From: DASUBN01 sp050261675
Lineage (GTDB): Bacteria; Pseudomonadota; Gammaproteobacteria; Natronospirales; REEB76
DNA: 64,000 bases
Assembly: GCA_050261675.1 (NCBI GenBank)
Contig: JBLNDO010000030.1
Span: 32,083-96,082, forward strand
Direction of reading: 5' to 3'
Shown one piece after another: positions 25,097 through 33,205 of this stretch. The notes beneath the pieces are model-generated. The model did not search any database. It saw only the letters and a list, made by a program, of their open reading frames with translations, and was not told the origin of the DNA. Position numbers and translations under genes: made by a program. Numbering within the stretch: the stretch's first letter is position 1; each line of letters starts with the position of its first letter.

Positions 25097-25158
25097 TGTC
25101 AATTTTTTGATAGCGGCGAGAAACACTACAGGGGTAAGTATTGGACCCTTGAAGTGAG

Positions 25159-25234
<76 letters not shown>

Positions 25235-25264
25235 TCGCTAAAGACACAGCCCTCACCCATTGCC

Positions 25265-25433
25265 GCTACCTGGCCTTGAGGAGGTTTTTGACTTGCCCCG
25301 CCTCCGAAAAGCGGGAAAACACGTAATAAATACGTCGAAGGGCGGGTATTAGACCGGCAGGGACAGCCGGGGTCAAGGGGTTTGGCTGTTTTTTGACTTC
25401 CCGCCCGTGCCGCCACTACCCTGCCTTGAGGAG
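25265..25433. repeat. short duplicated motifs between tRNA-Phe and egtB
   Basis: GCTACCTGGCCT of the tRNA 5' end (25224-25235) recurs at 25265-25276. CCTTGAGGAG occurs at 25274-25283 and again at 25424-25433, where it provides the egtB ribosome site. TTTTTGACTTGCCCCGCC (25285-25302) has a close copy at 25389-25405. The order of the last two motifs is swapped between copies. I see no gene here; the block probably holds the egtB promoter. Confidence 0.45.
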
Positions 25434-25439
25434 CTGCGC

Positions 25440-26696
25440 ATGAACATCCGGGCTTTCCCTGCCGCCGCCACAGCCGCCGAGCCGCCGCCGGCAGAACGCT
25501 ATGGCGCGGTGCGCGTCCTGACCCTGGAGCTCTGTCGCGGGCTCGGTCCCGAAGACATGGCGCTGCAGAGCATGCCGGACGCCAGCCCCGCCAAGTGGCA
25601 TCTCGCCCACACCAGCTGGTTCTTCGAGGAGTTCGTGCTCGCCCCCCACGCGAAGGGCTACACGCCCTTCCATCCGGATTTCCGCTATCTGTTCAATTCC
25701 TATTATGAAAGCGTGGGGCCTCGGCACCCGCGTCCCGCGCGCGGCCTGTTGTCGCGCCCCGGCGTCTCCGAGATCCTGGATTACCGGGCCCACGTGGACC
25801 GGTACATGCAGGCGCTGCTCGAGGCGCGCCGCGGCGATGCGGCGCTGGATGCCCTGGTGACCCTCGGCCTCAACCATGAACAGCAACACCAGGAATTGCT
25901 GCTCATGGACATCAAGCATCTGTTTTCGCTGAACCCCCTGAGACCTGCATGGCGGGACCTGCCCGCGATGCCCTCGCCTGCGGACGTCCCCTTGAAGTTT
26001 CTCCCGCGCGGCGCGGGCCAAGTGTCCATCGGCCACGGGGGGCGCGGCTTCGCCTTCGACAACGAGACCCCGCGGCACGCCGCACTGCTCACGGCCCACG
26101 CGCTCGCTTCGCGTCCCGTCAACAACCGCGAATACAAGGAGTTCATCCGGGACGGCGGTTACCGGCGGTCCGAGCTCTGGCTCTCGGACGGCTGGGCGGC
26201 ACGCGAACGGGAAAGCTGGGAACGGCCGCTCTACTGGGAGGCGAATCTGCGGGAGGAATTCACCCTCGGGGGACCTCGCGAGATCGCGGACAGCGCACCT
26301 GTGTGCCACGTGAGCTGGTACGAGGCGGACGCCTACGCCCGCTGGGCGGAGGCGCGCCTGCCCACGGAAGCGGAATGGGAAAGCTTCGCGGCGGCGGAAC
26401 CCGTCACGGGCAATTTCCTGGACGCAGGACTGTTCCGCCCGGCACCGCCGGCAGGCTTGGGCCTCTTCGGTGACGTGTGGGAATGGACCGGGAGCCCCTA
26501 CTCCCCCTACCCCGGCTTCAAGCCCCTGGGCGGCGCCCTCGGGGAATACAACGGCAAGTTCATGGCCAACCAGTTCGTGCTCCGGGGCGGGGCGTGCGTG
26601 AGCCCGGCCGGCCATCTGCGTGCGAGCTATCGGAACTTCTTCTACCCGCAGCAACGCTGGATGTTCGGCGGCCTGCGCCTCGCCCGGGATGTCTGA
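25440..26696 (+). CDS. egtB: ergothioneine biosynthesis sulfoxide synthase EgtB
   Basis: The 418-residue protein starts at the ATG at 25440 after a GAGGAG site. The N-terminal DinB-like domain carries the iron-binding His54 (KWHLAHTSWFFEEF) and the H-x3-H-x-E motif at His146, His150 and Glu152 (NHEQQHQELLL). The C-terminal formylglycine-generating-enzyme-like domain has VSWYEADAYARWAEARLPTE and GDVWEWT. EgtB is a non-haem iron enzyme that joins trimethylhistidine to a cysteine donor (gamma-Glu-Cys or Cys) with O2. egtD follows after 1 nt, supplying the trimethylhistidine. Confidence 0.95.
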   Translation: MNIRAFPAAATAAEPPPAERYGAVRVLTLELCRGLGPEDMALQSMPDASPAKWHLAHTSWFFEEFVLAPHAKGYTPFHPDFRYLFNSYYESVGPRHPRPARGLLSRPGVSEILDYRAHVDRYMQALLEARRGDAALDALVTLGLNHEQQHQELLLMDIKHLFSLNPLRPAWRDLPAMPSPADVPLKFLPRGAGQVSIGHGGRGFAFDNETPRHAALLTAHALASRPVNNREYKEFIRDGGYRRSELWLSDGWAARERESWERPLYWEANLREEFTLGGPREIADSAPVCHVSWYEADAYARWAEARLPTEAEWESFAAAEPVTGNFLDAGLFRPAPPAGLGLFGDVWEWTGSPYSPYPGFKPLGGALGEYNGKFMANQFVLRGGACVSPAGHLRASYRNFFYPQQRWMFGGLRLARDV

Positions 26697-26697
26697 T

Positions 26698-27678
26698 ATG
26701 CGCATCACCGAATCCTCGCCCCTCACCCTGCACGACTACCACCCGCGGCTCGACGAGATGTGCGAGGAGGTGCTGGCGGGTTTGAGCGAGCCGCAGAAGA
26801 CCCTGCCCTGCAAGTATTTCTACGACGAGCGCGGTTCGGTGCTCTTCGAGGCCATCTGCGGGCTGCCGGAGTATTACCTGACGCGCACCGAGCTCGGCAT
26901 CATGGAGACCCATGTGGGCGCCATGGCGGCGGCCCTGGGCACGGGGGTGCTGCTGGTGGAACCGGGTAGCGGCAGCGGCGTGAAGACGCGCCTATTGCTC
27001 GAACACCTCCCGGACCCGGTGGCCTACGTGCCGGTGGACATCTCCCGGGAGGCGCTGCTCGCCTCCGCTGTGCGCCTGAACCGGCTCCACCCCAGGCTCG
27101 AGGTGCTGCCGGTATGCGCCGATTTCAGCCAAGCCTTCGCGGTGCCGGCGCCGCGGCGCCGGCCGCAACGGGGCGCGGTGTATTTCCCGGGCTCCACCAT
27201 CGGCAATTTCACCCCCGCCGAGACGGTTCGCCTCCTGCGCCACATGCGCGATCTCGCCGGTCCCGACGGGGCGCTGCTCATCGGCGTGGACCTGAAGAAA
27301 GACAAGGCCGTGCTGGAGCGGGCCTACGACGATGCGGCGGGGGTCACCGCCGATTTCAACCTCAACCTCCTCGCGCGCATCAACCGGGAACTCGACGGGG
27401 ATTTCGATCTCCAGACCTTCGACCACCGTGCGGTCTACAACGAGGCCGAGGGCTGCATCGAGATGCATCTCGTGAGCGCCTGCCAGCAGCAAGCCGTGGT
27501 GGCGGGTGAGCGTTTTCACTTCGCCGCGGGGGAACACATCCTGAGTGAACGCTCGTACAAGCACAGCCCAGAGGGTCTCGCGGCCCTCGCCGCCCAGGCA
27601 GGCTTGCGCATCGAGCAACAATGGACGGACGACCGGCGCTACTTCAGCGTGATGTACCTCGTCCCTGAGACCCGTTAA
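26698..27678 (+). CDS. egtD: L-histidine N-alpha-methyltransferase EgtD
   Basis: The 326-residue protein matches the usual length of EgtD. The conserved LPCKYFYDERGSVLFEAICG and LPEYYLTRTELGI blocks are at about 35-70, the SAM-binding VEPGSGSGVKTRLLLEHL at about 84-102, then YFPGSTIGNF and the histidine-site NEAEGCIEMHL. It trimethylates histidine with three SAM molecules. The start at 26698 is 1 nt after the egtB stop; an ATG at 26689, overlapping egtB, is also possible. No egtC or egtE is nearby. Confidence 0.95.
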   Translation: MRITESSPLTLHDYHPRLDEMCEEVLAGLSEPQKTLPCKYFYDERGSVLFEAICGLPEYYLTRTELGIMETHVGAMAAALGTGVLLVEPGSGSGVKTRLLLEHLPDPVAYVPVDISREALLASAVRLNRLHPRLEVLPVCADFSQAFAVPAPRRRPQRGAVYFPGSTIGNFTPAETVRLLRHMRDLAGPDGALLIGVDLKKDKAVLERAYDDAAGVTADFNLNLLARINRELDGDFDLQTFDHRAVYNEAEGCIEMHLVSACQQQAVVAGERFHFAAGEHILSERSYKHSPEGLAALAAQAGLRIEQQWTDDRRYFSVMYLVPETR

Positions 27679-27945
27679 TTATTCTGGTTTATATCCGTCC
27701 GGCTTCTTGGCACCGCCTTCGAACAAGAACTTCTGCATCTCTTCTTCGAGAAACTTGCGGGCCTTCGGCTCGATCAGGGACAGGCGGTATTCGTTGATGA
27801 GCATGGTCTGGTGGCGCAACCACAGCTGCCAGGCCTGTTGGGAAACCTGCTCGTAGACGCGCTTGCCGAGTTCGCCGGGATAGGGCGGCCGTTCGAAGCC
27901 CGGCAACTCTTCCTTCAGCAACGCGCACATCACAGTCCGGGCCAT
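27679..27945 (-). CDS. yggX: Fe(II)-trafficking protein YggX
   Basis: The 88-residue protein has the YggX signature: an early Cys in RTVMCALLKEELPGF, then PGELGKRVYEQVSQQAW and NEYRLSLIEPKARKFLEEEM. YggX protects iron-sulfur clusters from oxidative damage and may handle labile iron. It follows mutY by 3 nt on the same strand, the arrangement found in many gammaproteobacteria, and MutY is itself an Fe-S enzyme. Its stop adjoins the convergent egtD. Confidence 0.96.
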   Translation of the reverse strand: MARTVMCALLKEELPGFERPPYPGELGKRVYEQVSQQAWQLWLRHQTMLINEYRLSLIEPKARKFLEEEMQKFLFEGGAKKPDGYKPE

Positions 27946-27948
27946 CGC

Positions 27949-29016
27949 TTACCCTCCCGCCAGAGTGTCCAGAAGTCGTTTCACCGGCGCCGCGAGGCCG
28001 AGCCGCGGCAGCGCGCCGACCGTCTGCCAACGGCTGTCCCCGGCGTCTTGCACCGCGGCGGCGGCCGGCAACGAGAGTTCCACAGGCTCGATGTCCAGGT
28101 GAAAGTGACTGAAGCTGTGCCGCAGGCGCGGCCAGCTGCGGACCACGCGCGGCGTGGCGCCGAAGCGCGCCCGGCACCAGGCGAACGGGTCCGCATCATG
28201 GGCGATTTCCGGGAATCCCCACAACCCGCCCCACAGGCCCGCCGGCGGACGCCGCTCCAGCAGCACCGTATCTTCCTGGCGCACCAGGAGCATGCGGGTG
28301 CGTTTCACCGGCAGCGTCTTCTTCGGGCGTGCCGCCGGATACCGGGCCTCGCGGCCGAGCGCGTGGGCGCGGCAATCCGCCGATACGGGGCACTCGCCAC
28401 AACGCGGCCGGCTGCGGGTGCACACCGTGGCGCCGAGATCCATGATGGCCTGGGTGTAATCCGCCACCCGCTGTTCCGGCGTCAGCGACTCCGCCAGCGC
28501 CCAGAGCTTCGCCTCCACTTTCTTCTCGCCGGGCCAGCCCTGCACCGCTCCGTGGCGGGCCAGCACGCGCTTCACGTTGCCGTCCAGGATCGGGTGCCGC
28601 TGTCCCGATGAGAGCGCAAGAATCGCCCCGGCGGTGGAACGGCCGATGCCGGGGAGCGCCGCCACCGCCTCGAAGTCACGGGGGAACCGGCCATCGTGCC
28701 GGTCACGCACCGCTTGCGCCGCCTTCTGCAGGTTGCGGGCCCGGGCGTAGTAACCCAACCCCGTCCAGAGGTGCAGCACTTCATCCAGGGGGGCGTCGGC
28801 GAGTGCGTGCACATCGGGGAAACGCTCGAGGAAGCGCCGGTAATAGGGAACCACCGCCGCCACTTGGGTCTGCTGCAGCATGATCTCCGAGACCCACACG
28901 CGGTAGGGCGTACGGCGCCGCTGCCAGGGCAGGTCGTGCCGCCCGTGGCGCCGCGCCCAGGCGAGCAGCCGGCCCGCGAAGCGCCTAGAGCGTGCCGCCG
29001 GACGGGTTCTTTTCAT
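27949..29016 (-). CDS. mutY: adenine DNA glycosylase MutY
   Basis: The 355-residue enzyme removes adenine mispaired with 8-oxoguanine. The helix-hairpin-helix and catalytic region reads LPGIGRSTAGAILAL with YTQAIMDLGATVC carrying the catalytic-type Asp. The four Cys of the 4Fe-4S cluster are in ATVCTRSRPRCGECPVSADC. The C-terminal half is a MutT-like 8-oxoG recognition domain (RMLLVRQEDTVLLERRP). I start at the ATG at 29016 with GGAG upstream; it then overlaps the end of the SRPBCC gene by 32 nt, which supports cotranscription. Confidence 0.95.
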   Translation of the reverse strand: MKRTRPAARSRRFAGRLLAWARRHGRHDLPWQRRRTPYRVWVSEIMLQQTQVAAVVPYYRRFLERFPDVHALADAPLDEVLHLWTGLGYYARARNLQKAAQAVRDRHDGRFPRDFEAVAALPGIGRSTAGAILALSSGQRHPILDGNVKRVLARHGAVQGWPGEKKVEAKLWALAESLTPEQRVADYTQAIMDLGATVCTRSRPRCGECPVSADCRAHALGREARYPAARPKKTLPVKRTRMLLVRQEDTVLLERRPPAGLWGGLWGFPEIAHDADPFAWCRARFGATPRVVRSWPRLRHSFSHFHLDIEPVELSLPAAAAVQDAGDSRWQTVGALPRLGLAAPVKRLLDTLAGG

Positions 29017-29596
29017 CTTCCGCTCCGCCGGTGAGCGGCGGCAGCTGCGCCTCTTCCCGCGCCAGTTTCTCGATGCCTGCAGCGCTGCGCTCGCCCTCGG
29101 CGCGCAGGCTCCCGGAGAGCAGCACCGGTCCGATGAGCGGCGGCACCCAGAATCCCGGCTCGATGGCGAGTTCCCAATGCAGGCGCGTGCCGCCACGCTC
29201 CGCCTCCACATGCAGGAGGGCGCTGCCCGATTTGATGTTGTTCTCCGGCTTCGGTACCACTTCCGCACTCAGGTCTTCCGGCGAAAGCTGCACGATACGC
29301 TGCAATTCGCGGGCATGACGGCAATAGATGAAGATGCAGACGCGGGTGTCGGTGTAGACGAGCGCCGTGGCCGCGTCCAGCCTCTGCACCAGGCTGCTCT
29401 TCACCACCGAGGGCGAGATGCGCGAGAGGTGTGCGTAATCGGTGAGCACCTTGTAGACCTGCTCCGGCGGCGCCGCCAAGTGGATGTCGGCCACCATCCT
29501 GTACACACCGTCGTCGTGGCTCACCTGCAGGGAATAGAACTGGGCGGCGGCGACGGGGCCGCTCGCGAGGTACAGCGCCAGACAGAGTGCGCGCAT
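28985..29596 (-). CDS. exported SRPBCC-fold protein
   Basis: The 203-residue protein has a short signal peptide (about 1-18, cleavage after VAA). The mature part reads as a START/SRPBCC (polyketide-cyclase-like) domain: DIHLAAPPEQVYKVLTDYAHLSRISPSV is the typical first strand and helix, and a long C-terminal helix (SAAGIEKLAREEAQLP) closes the fold. These domains bind hydrophobic ligands; the ligand is unknown. An exported SRPBCC next to mutY may be coincidental, though the reading frames overlap by 32 nt. Confidence 0.82.
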   Translation of the reverse strand: MRALCLALYLASGPVAAAQFYSLQVSHDDGVYRMVADIHLAAPPEQVYKVLTDYAHLSRISPSVVKSSLVQRLDAATALVYTDTRVCIFIYCRHARELQRIVQLSPEDLSAEVVPKPENNIKSGSALLHVEAERGGTRLHWELAIEPGFWVPPLIGPVLLSGSLRAEGERSAAGIEKLAREEAQLPPLTGGAEDEKNPSGGTL

Positions 29597-29671
29597 CCTC
29601 CACCTCCCATGGCCCCGGGTCCGGGGAGTCCGACCGCGTCCGGGCGCCGCCGATTCCCCGCGACATGGGCG

Positions 29672-31663
29672 CTAGGGCTTGCCCTTCACCGCGCCCGTGT
29701 CCGGACGCACCATGAGGTCCGAGAGCGTGCCGGTCACATGCAATGGGATGCTCTGGCCCTTGAGGGGAGCCAGAACCCCGCCCTCGCCGGGCCCGGTGAC
29801 CCGCCCCTTGAGGGCATAGTCCACCGTCAGGCTCAACAGGTCCAGTTTCCCCGCACCGCTCAAGCCCAGGCCCGGCAGCAGCGCGGCAAAATTACGGTCG
29901 TTCAAGACGCCGTCCCGCACGCCGCCGGAACCGCGCAGTTCGGTGAATTCGGTGCGCAACCGCGTGGGGGACGGGACCGGCTGACCGCGCACGGCGGCCC
30001 AGGCGCGTGCGATGCTGTCCGTGACGTTCACCCCCTCGATTGCGCCGTTCTTGAGCGCGAAGCTCAGGCTCCCTTTCAGGGTGCGGCGCAGCAAGAGCAC
30101 GAAGCGCCCATGGGCGCGCCCGGTGCTGCTCACGTCCAGGCTGCCCGAGTAGTGGCTCGGTTTGCCCAGGTCCTGCCCAAGGCCGGCGAGCTGCACACCC
30201 TTGAGCGTCAGCGTCTCGTCCACCACGGGATCGTCGGCATTGGCCAGACGCGCGTCCACCTGCATTTCTGCGTTGAGGCTGCCGCCGTACAGCGACGCCG
30301 TCATGGGTTTGAGCTGCACCAGGCCGTCATGGGCGCTCAGGTCCATGTCGAGATCGGTAGTCTTGGTGCCGATGAACGTGAACTGTCCGACGTGCAGGTG
30401 GCCATCCAGGTTCATGCTGCGCACGGTGCGCAGCGGGATGCCGACCTTGTTGATGTCCACCTCCTCGCGTGGCTTGTCCGGGGTGCCGAGCTGCTGCGGC
30501 GGCAGGTAGCGGTCCACGTCCAACTGGTCGGCGGTGAGGTCGAAGGAGAATGCGTGGCTGCTGTAGTCCTTGATGCCGGCGCCGCCGATCAAGTGCGTGC
30601 TGTCCAGCATCATGTCCAGGCCGTTGATGGAGAGCGACGTGGGCGTGGCCACGAACGTGAAACTCGCGGTGGCGCTCGCAAGCGCGTTGTTGTCGCGGAT
30701 ATCCGCGTAGGCGGCGCGCCCGACGGCCTTGAGCACGTCGCGCGGCGAGAAACGCGCGAACTTCACGGTGCCCGTATAGTTCGGACTTTTCTCGATGTCC
30801 CGGCCCTGCGCCTCCACGTCCAGCTTGAGGCCGTACAGTTCCGCCTCGAAACCGTTCACCGCCACGCTCTGCTGCTCCAGGTTGGCGGCGGCATGTTGCC
30901 AGCGCAAACTCGCGTCCGCCGTGCCGCCCGGCACGCCGTCGCCCTTCGCCTGCAGCTTCAGCGTGGCGGCATCCGCGCTGTAGATGTGGTGTTCCAGGTC
31001 CGCGTCGGCGGTGCCGGCGAAATCCACGTGCCCGGCGAGCGCCGGGTTGGTGCCGCTGAAATCGAAGCCAGAGGTCACAGCAAAGGGCTTGCCGGAAGCG
31101 AATTGGCCGAGCGTGAGACTGAAGTCGCTGATCTTGTACTGCTGGTGTTTCTGGGCGTCGGTCCAGCGCACCTCGCTGTCGCCGACGCCGACGCTCGCGC
31201 CCGAAAGATCCACGCCGCCGCCCGACCCGCCTTCGCCCTCTTTCGCGCCGCGCGAGAGACGCTCGGTCAGATCCTGCCAATTGCTGTGGCCGTCCGCGTC
31301 GCGCTCGAGATCAAGGCTCAGGCCGTCGATCTTGATGTCGCCCACTTCCACATGTCGGCGCAACAGCGGCCAGAAGGCCACGTGCACGTCGGTCTCGTTC
31401 ACGGCGGCGAACGGCACCGCGCCGAAACCCCTGGCGTTCGACAATTCCAACGGCCCGATCTGCAGACCGAGCCAGGGGAACACCGAGAGCTTGATGTCGC
31501 CCTGGACCGCCAGCTCGCGGCCGGTCCTTTCCTTGACCAGTTGCGCGATGTCGTCCTTGAAGCGGTTCGGATTGATCAGGAAGGGCAGCAGCACGGCGAG
31601 CGCGATGATCAAGAGCACCAGGATCCCAACGACGATACCGGTGATCTTCAGCGCTTTCTTCAT
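29672..31663 (-). CDS. AsmA family protein
   Basis: The 663-residue protein has one N-terminal membrane helix (VVGILVLLIIALAVLLPFLI) followed by a very long beta-rich periplasmic region. The AsmA start is clear (NPNRFKDDIAQLVKERTGREL, then GDIKLSVFPWLGLQIGPLEL), and the C-terminal AsmA region (LRTEFTELRGSGGVRDGVL) is also present. AsmA-like proteins form bridge-like lipid-transfer tubes between the membranes. It lies 75 nt upstream of the SRPBCC gene and may be the operon's first gene. Confidence 0.92.
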   Translation of the reverse strand: MKKALKITGIVVGILVLLIIALAVLLPFLINPNRFKDDIAQLVKERTGRELAVQGDIKLSVFPWLGLQIGPLELSNARGFGAVPFAAVNETDVHVAFWPLLRRHVEVGDIKIDGLSLDLERDADGHSNWQDLTERLSRGAKEGEGGSGGGVDLSGASVGVGDSEVRWTDAQKHQQYKISDFSLTLGQFASGKPFAVTSGFDFSGTNPALAGHVDFAGTADADLEHHIYSADAATLKLQAKGDGVPGGTADASLRWQHAAANLEQQSVAVNGFEAELYGLKLDVEAQGRDIEKSPNYTGTVKFARFSPRDVLKAVGRAAYADIRDNNALASATASFTFVATPTSLSINGLDMMLDSTHLIGGAGIKDYSSHAFSFDLTADQLDVDRYLPPQQLGTPDKPREEVDINKVGIPLRTVRSMNLDGHLHVGQFTFIGTKTTDLDMDLSAHDGLVQLKPMTASLYGGSLNAEMQVDARLANADDPVVDETLTLKGVQLAGLGQDLGKPSHYSGSLDVSSTGRAHGRFVLLLRRTLKGSLSFALKNGAIEGVNVTDSIARAWAAVRGQPVPSPTRLRTEFTELRGSGGVRDGVLNDRNFAALLPGLGLSGAGKLDLLSLTVDYALKGRVTGPGEGGVLAPLKGQSIPLHVTGTLSDLMVRPDTGAVKGKP

Positions 31664-31740
31664 TCTTCGGGCTGCCTCGTCCGGGAGCGCGCCCTGGCGC
31701 GCCGCACACGGTCCATGTTAGCAGCTTGCCCCCCGCGGGC

Positions 31741-31845
31741 CTAGCGAACCGGCGGTTTCGAAGGCCTCAACACGGCACGGAAACGGTCGAATTCCAGCGG
31801 CCGACCGGTGAGATAACCCTGCGACAGATCGCAACCGTGACACTC
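31741..31845 (-). pseudogene. remnant of an EAL-domain protein C-terminus
   Basis: Reading the minus strand into a TAG at 31741-31743 gives CDLSQGYLTGRPLEF followed by DRFRAVLRPSKPPVR. This is the typical last helix and tail of EAL phosphodiesterases (compare ALIQGYLFSEPL in the GGDEF-EAL protein at 16646). An in-frame stop occurs about 10 codons upstream (31870-31872) and no other EAL motif is found in the gap, so only the last 30-35 codons survive. The rest of the 273-bp gap 31664-31936 shows nothing else I can name. Confidence 0.75.
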
Positions 31846-31936
31846 TGGGAACACAGCGGGTGCGCAGTCTCATACAGAGGCAGGTCGTCGGATGAAACCG
31901 CTCAGGCAGCGGTCAGGCTGGACTTAGGAGAACGGC

Positions 31937-32296
31937 TCAGGCGTTGATCGCTTCGAGCTGCGGTATCAGGTCCTGGTAAATCTCGGATTTGACCACGAAA
32001 CCGTCGGCGCCGGATTGCATGGCCATGTCCTTGTACTCGGGTTCCATGTGGGACGTGACGATGACGACCTTGGGTGGCTTGGGTCCTGCCTTCAAACGGC
32101 GTGTCACGCTGAGGCCATCCATGTCGGGCATGCTGAAATCCACCAGCACCAGGTCGGGCTCCAGCTCCGCCGCGAGCTTGAGTCCGTCCTTGCCGTTGTG
32201 GGCGCGCCCCACCACCACGATCCCCGACCGGCTGCGCAGCAGCGCCGTGAGGGCATCGATGAAAGGTGGGTAGTCGTCCACCAGAATTACGCGCAT
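31937..32296 (-). CDS. single-domain response regulator (REC)
   Basis: From the ATG at 32296 the protein is 119 residues, almost exactly a CheY-like receiver. The acidic pair is in ILVDDYPP, the phospho-acceptor is Asp53 in LVDFSMPD, and the conserved Lys is in FVVKSE. A start at 32446 would add 50 low-complexity residues and cannot be excluded. With no output domain it may act as a phosphate sink or bind a partner protein. It lies downstream of the kinase and NarL-type regulator on the same strand, with repeat motifs in the gap. Confidence 0.87.
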   Translation of the reverse strand: MRVILVDDYPPFIDALTALLRSRSGIVVVGRAHNGKDGLKLAAELEPDLVLVDFSMPDMDGLSVTRRLKAGPKPPKVVIVTSHMEPEYKDMAMQSGADGFVVKSEIYQDLIPQLEAINA

Positions 32297-32454
32297 GCCG
32301 GCCGGATCCTCACCAACAGCGGGAAGGCCCTCCCGATCGGGTTCCGCCCCTTTATGGGCGGCGGCGTTTTCCACATCACTCTCGAGCATCTGTCCGGGCT
32401 CCTGGTTACGGCCCAGACTGTGCACCTTTATGTGAAAAGAGTGCATGAGGGGGG

Positions 32455-32486
32455 CCCTGATTTGGCATCAGGGAATCCCTGATTTG
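32455..32486. promoter_or_regulatory. triple heptamer repeat upstream of the REC gene
   Basis: CCCTGAT (32455-32461), its inverse ATCAGGG (32467-32473) and a second direct copy CCCTGATTTG (32477-32486) lie between the NarL-type regulator and the REC gene. The first pair forms a 7-bp hairpin with a TTGGC loop. This looks like a protein-binding cluster, perhaps for the NarL-type regulator next door. Confidence 0.45.
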
Positions 32487-32545
32487 AAGGAAACCGGGTG
32501 GCAGAAGGCTTGGCGGGAGCCGGCCCGCCCCCCGGGGCCGGGGAG

Positions 32546-33175
32546 TCAGCCGCTGATCAGTCCTTTGCGCATGGCGAACTTGATGAGGCCGGCCACGTCG
32601 TGAATGTCCAGGCGGTCCATCAGCTGGGCCCGATGTGTCTCCACCGTTTTCACCGAAAGATGCAGGGTCTCGGCGATATCGCGGGTGGACTTGCCCTCGG
32701 CGATGAGCTGCAGGATTTCCCGCTGGCGCGGCGTGAGGAGGTCGAGACCGGTGGGGCCGCCATGCAGCAAGGTATCCACCACCTGCCGTGAAATGGCCGG
32801 GCTCAGGTAGAACTGGCCCATGGACACGGACTTCAAGGCCATCTCCAGCTCGGCCGTGGCGGCGTCCTTCAAAAGGTACCCGGACGCCCCTGCCTTGAGG
32901 GCTTGGGCCACGTATTCCTCGCTGGCGTGCATGGAGAGGATGATGATCTTCACTTGCGGCAGGATGCCGTGGATGCGCTCTGCGGCCTCCAGGCCGTTCA
33001 GGCCCGGCATGGCGATGTCCATGAGCACGATGTCCGGCTGCAGGTCGCGGGAGAGGCGCAGCGCCTTGCGGCCGTCGTCCGCCTCGGCCACCACCTCCAT
33101 GTTCGGCAGACGCGCGATGAGCTGCACCAGCCCCGCGCGCATGAGGTTGTGATCGTCCGCTACCAGTACTTTCAT
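32546..33175 (-). CDS. NarL/FixJ-family response regulator
   Basis: The 209-residue protein has a receiver domain with DD in LVADDHN, phospho-acceptor Asp53 (IVLMDIAMPG) and Lys in YLLKDA, then a LuxR-type helix-turn-helix at about 145-205 (LTPRQREILQLIAEGKSTRD, then LHLSVKTVETHRAQLMDRL). It should bind DNA when phosphorylated by the HisKA_3 kinase encoded 30 nt upstream. The repeat cluster at 32455 is a candidate target. Confidence 0.95.
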   Translation of the reverse strand: MKVLVADDHNLMRAGLVQLIARLPNMEVVAEADDGRKALRLSRDLQPDIVLMDIAMPGLNGLEAAERIHGILPQVKIIILSMHASEEYVAQALKAGASGYLLKDAATAELEMALKSVSMGQFYLSPAISRQVVDTLLHGGPTGLDLLTPRQREILQLIAEGKSTRDIAETLHLSVKTVETHRAQLMDRLDIHDVAGLIKFAMRKGLISG

Positions 33176-33205
33176 CGCCGCACCCTCCGCGCCGTCCTTG
33201 ACCGC

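Noticed and set aside
29177..31744. 855-codon open frame on the plus strand
   Set aside because: It is antisense to the clear AsmA and SRPBCC genes; the translation is His/Val/Arg-rich without motifs. Such long antisense frames are common at this GC content.
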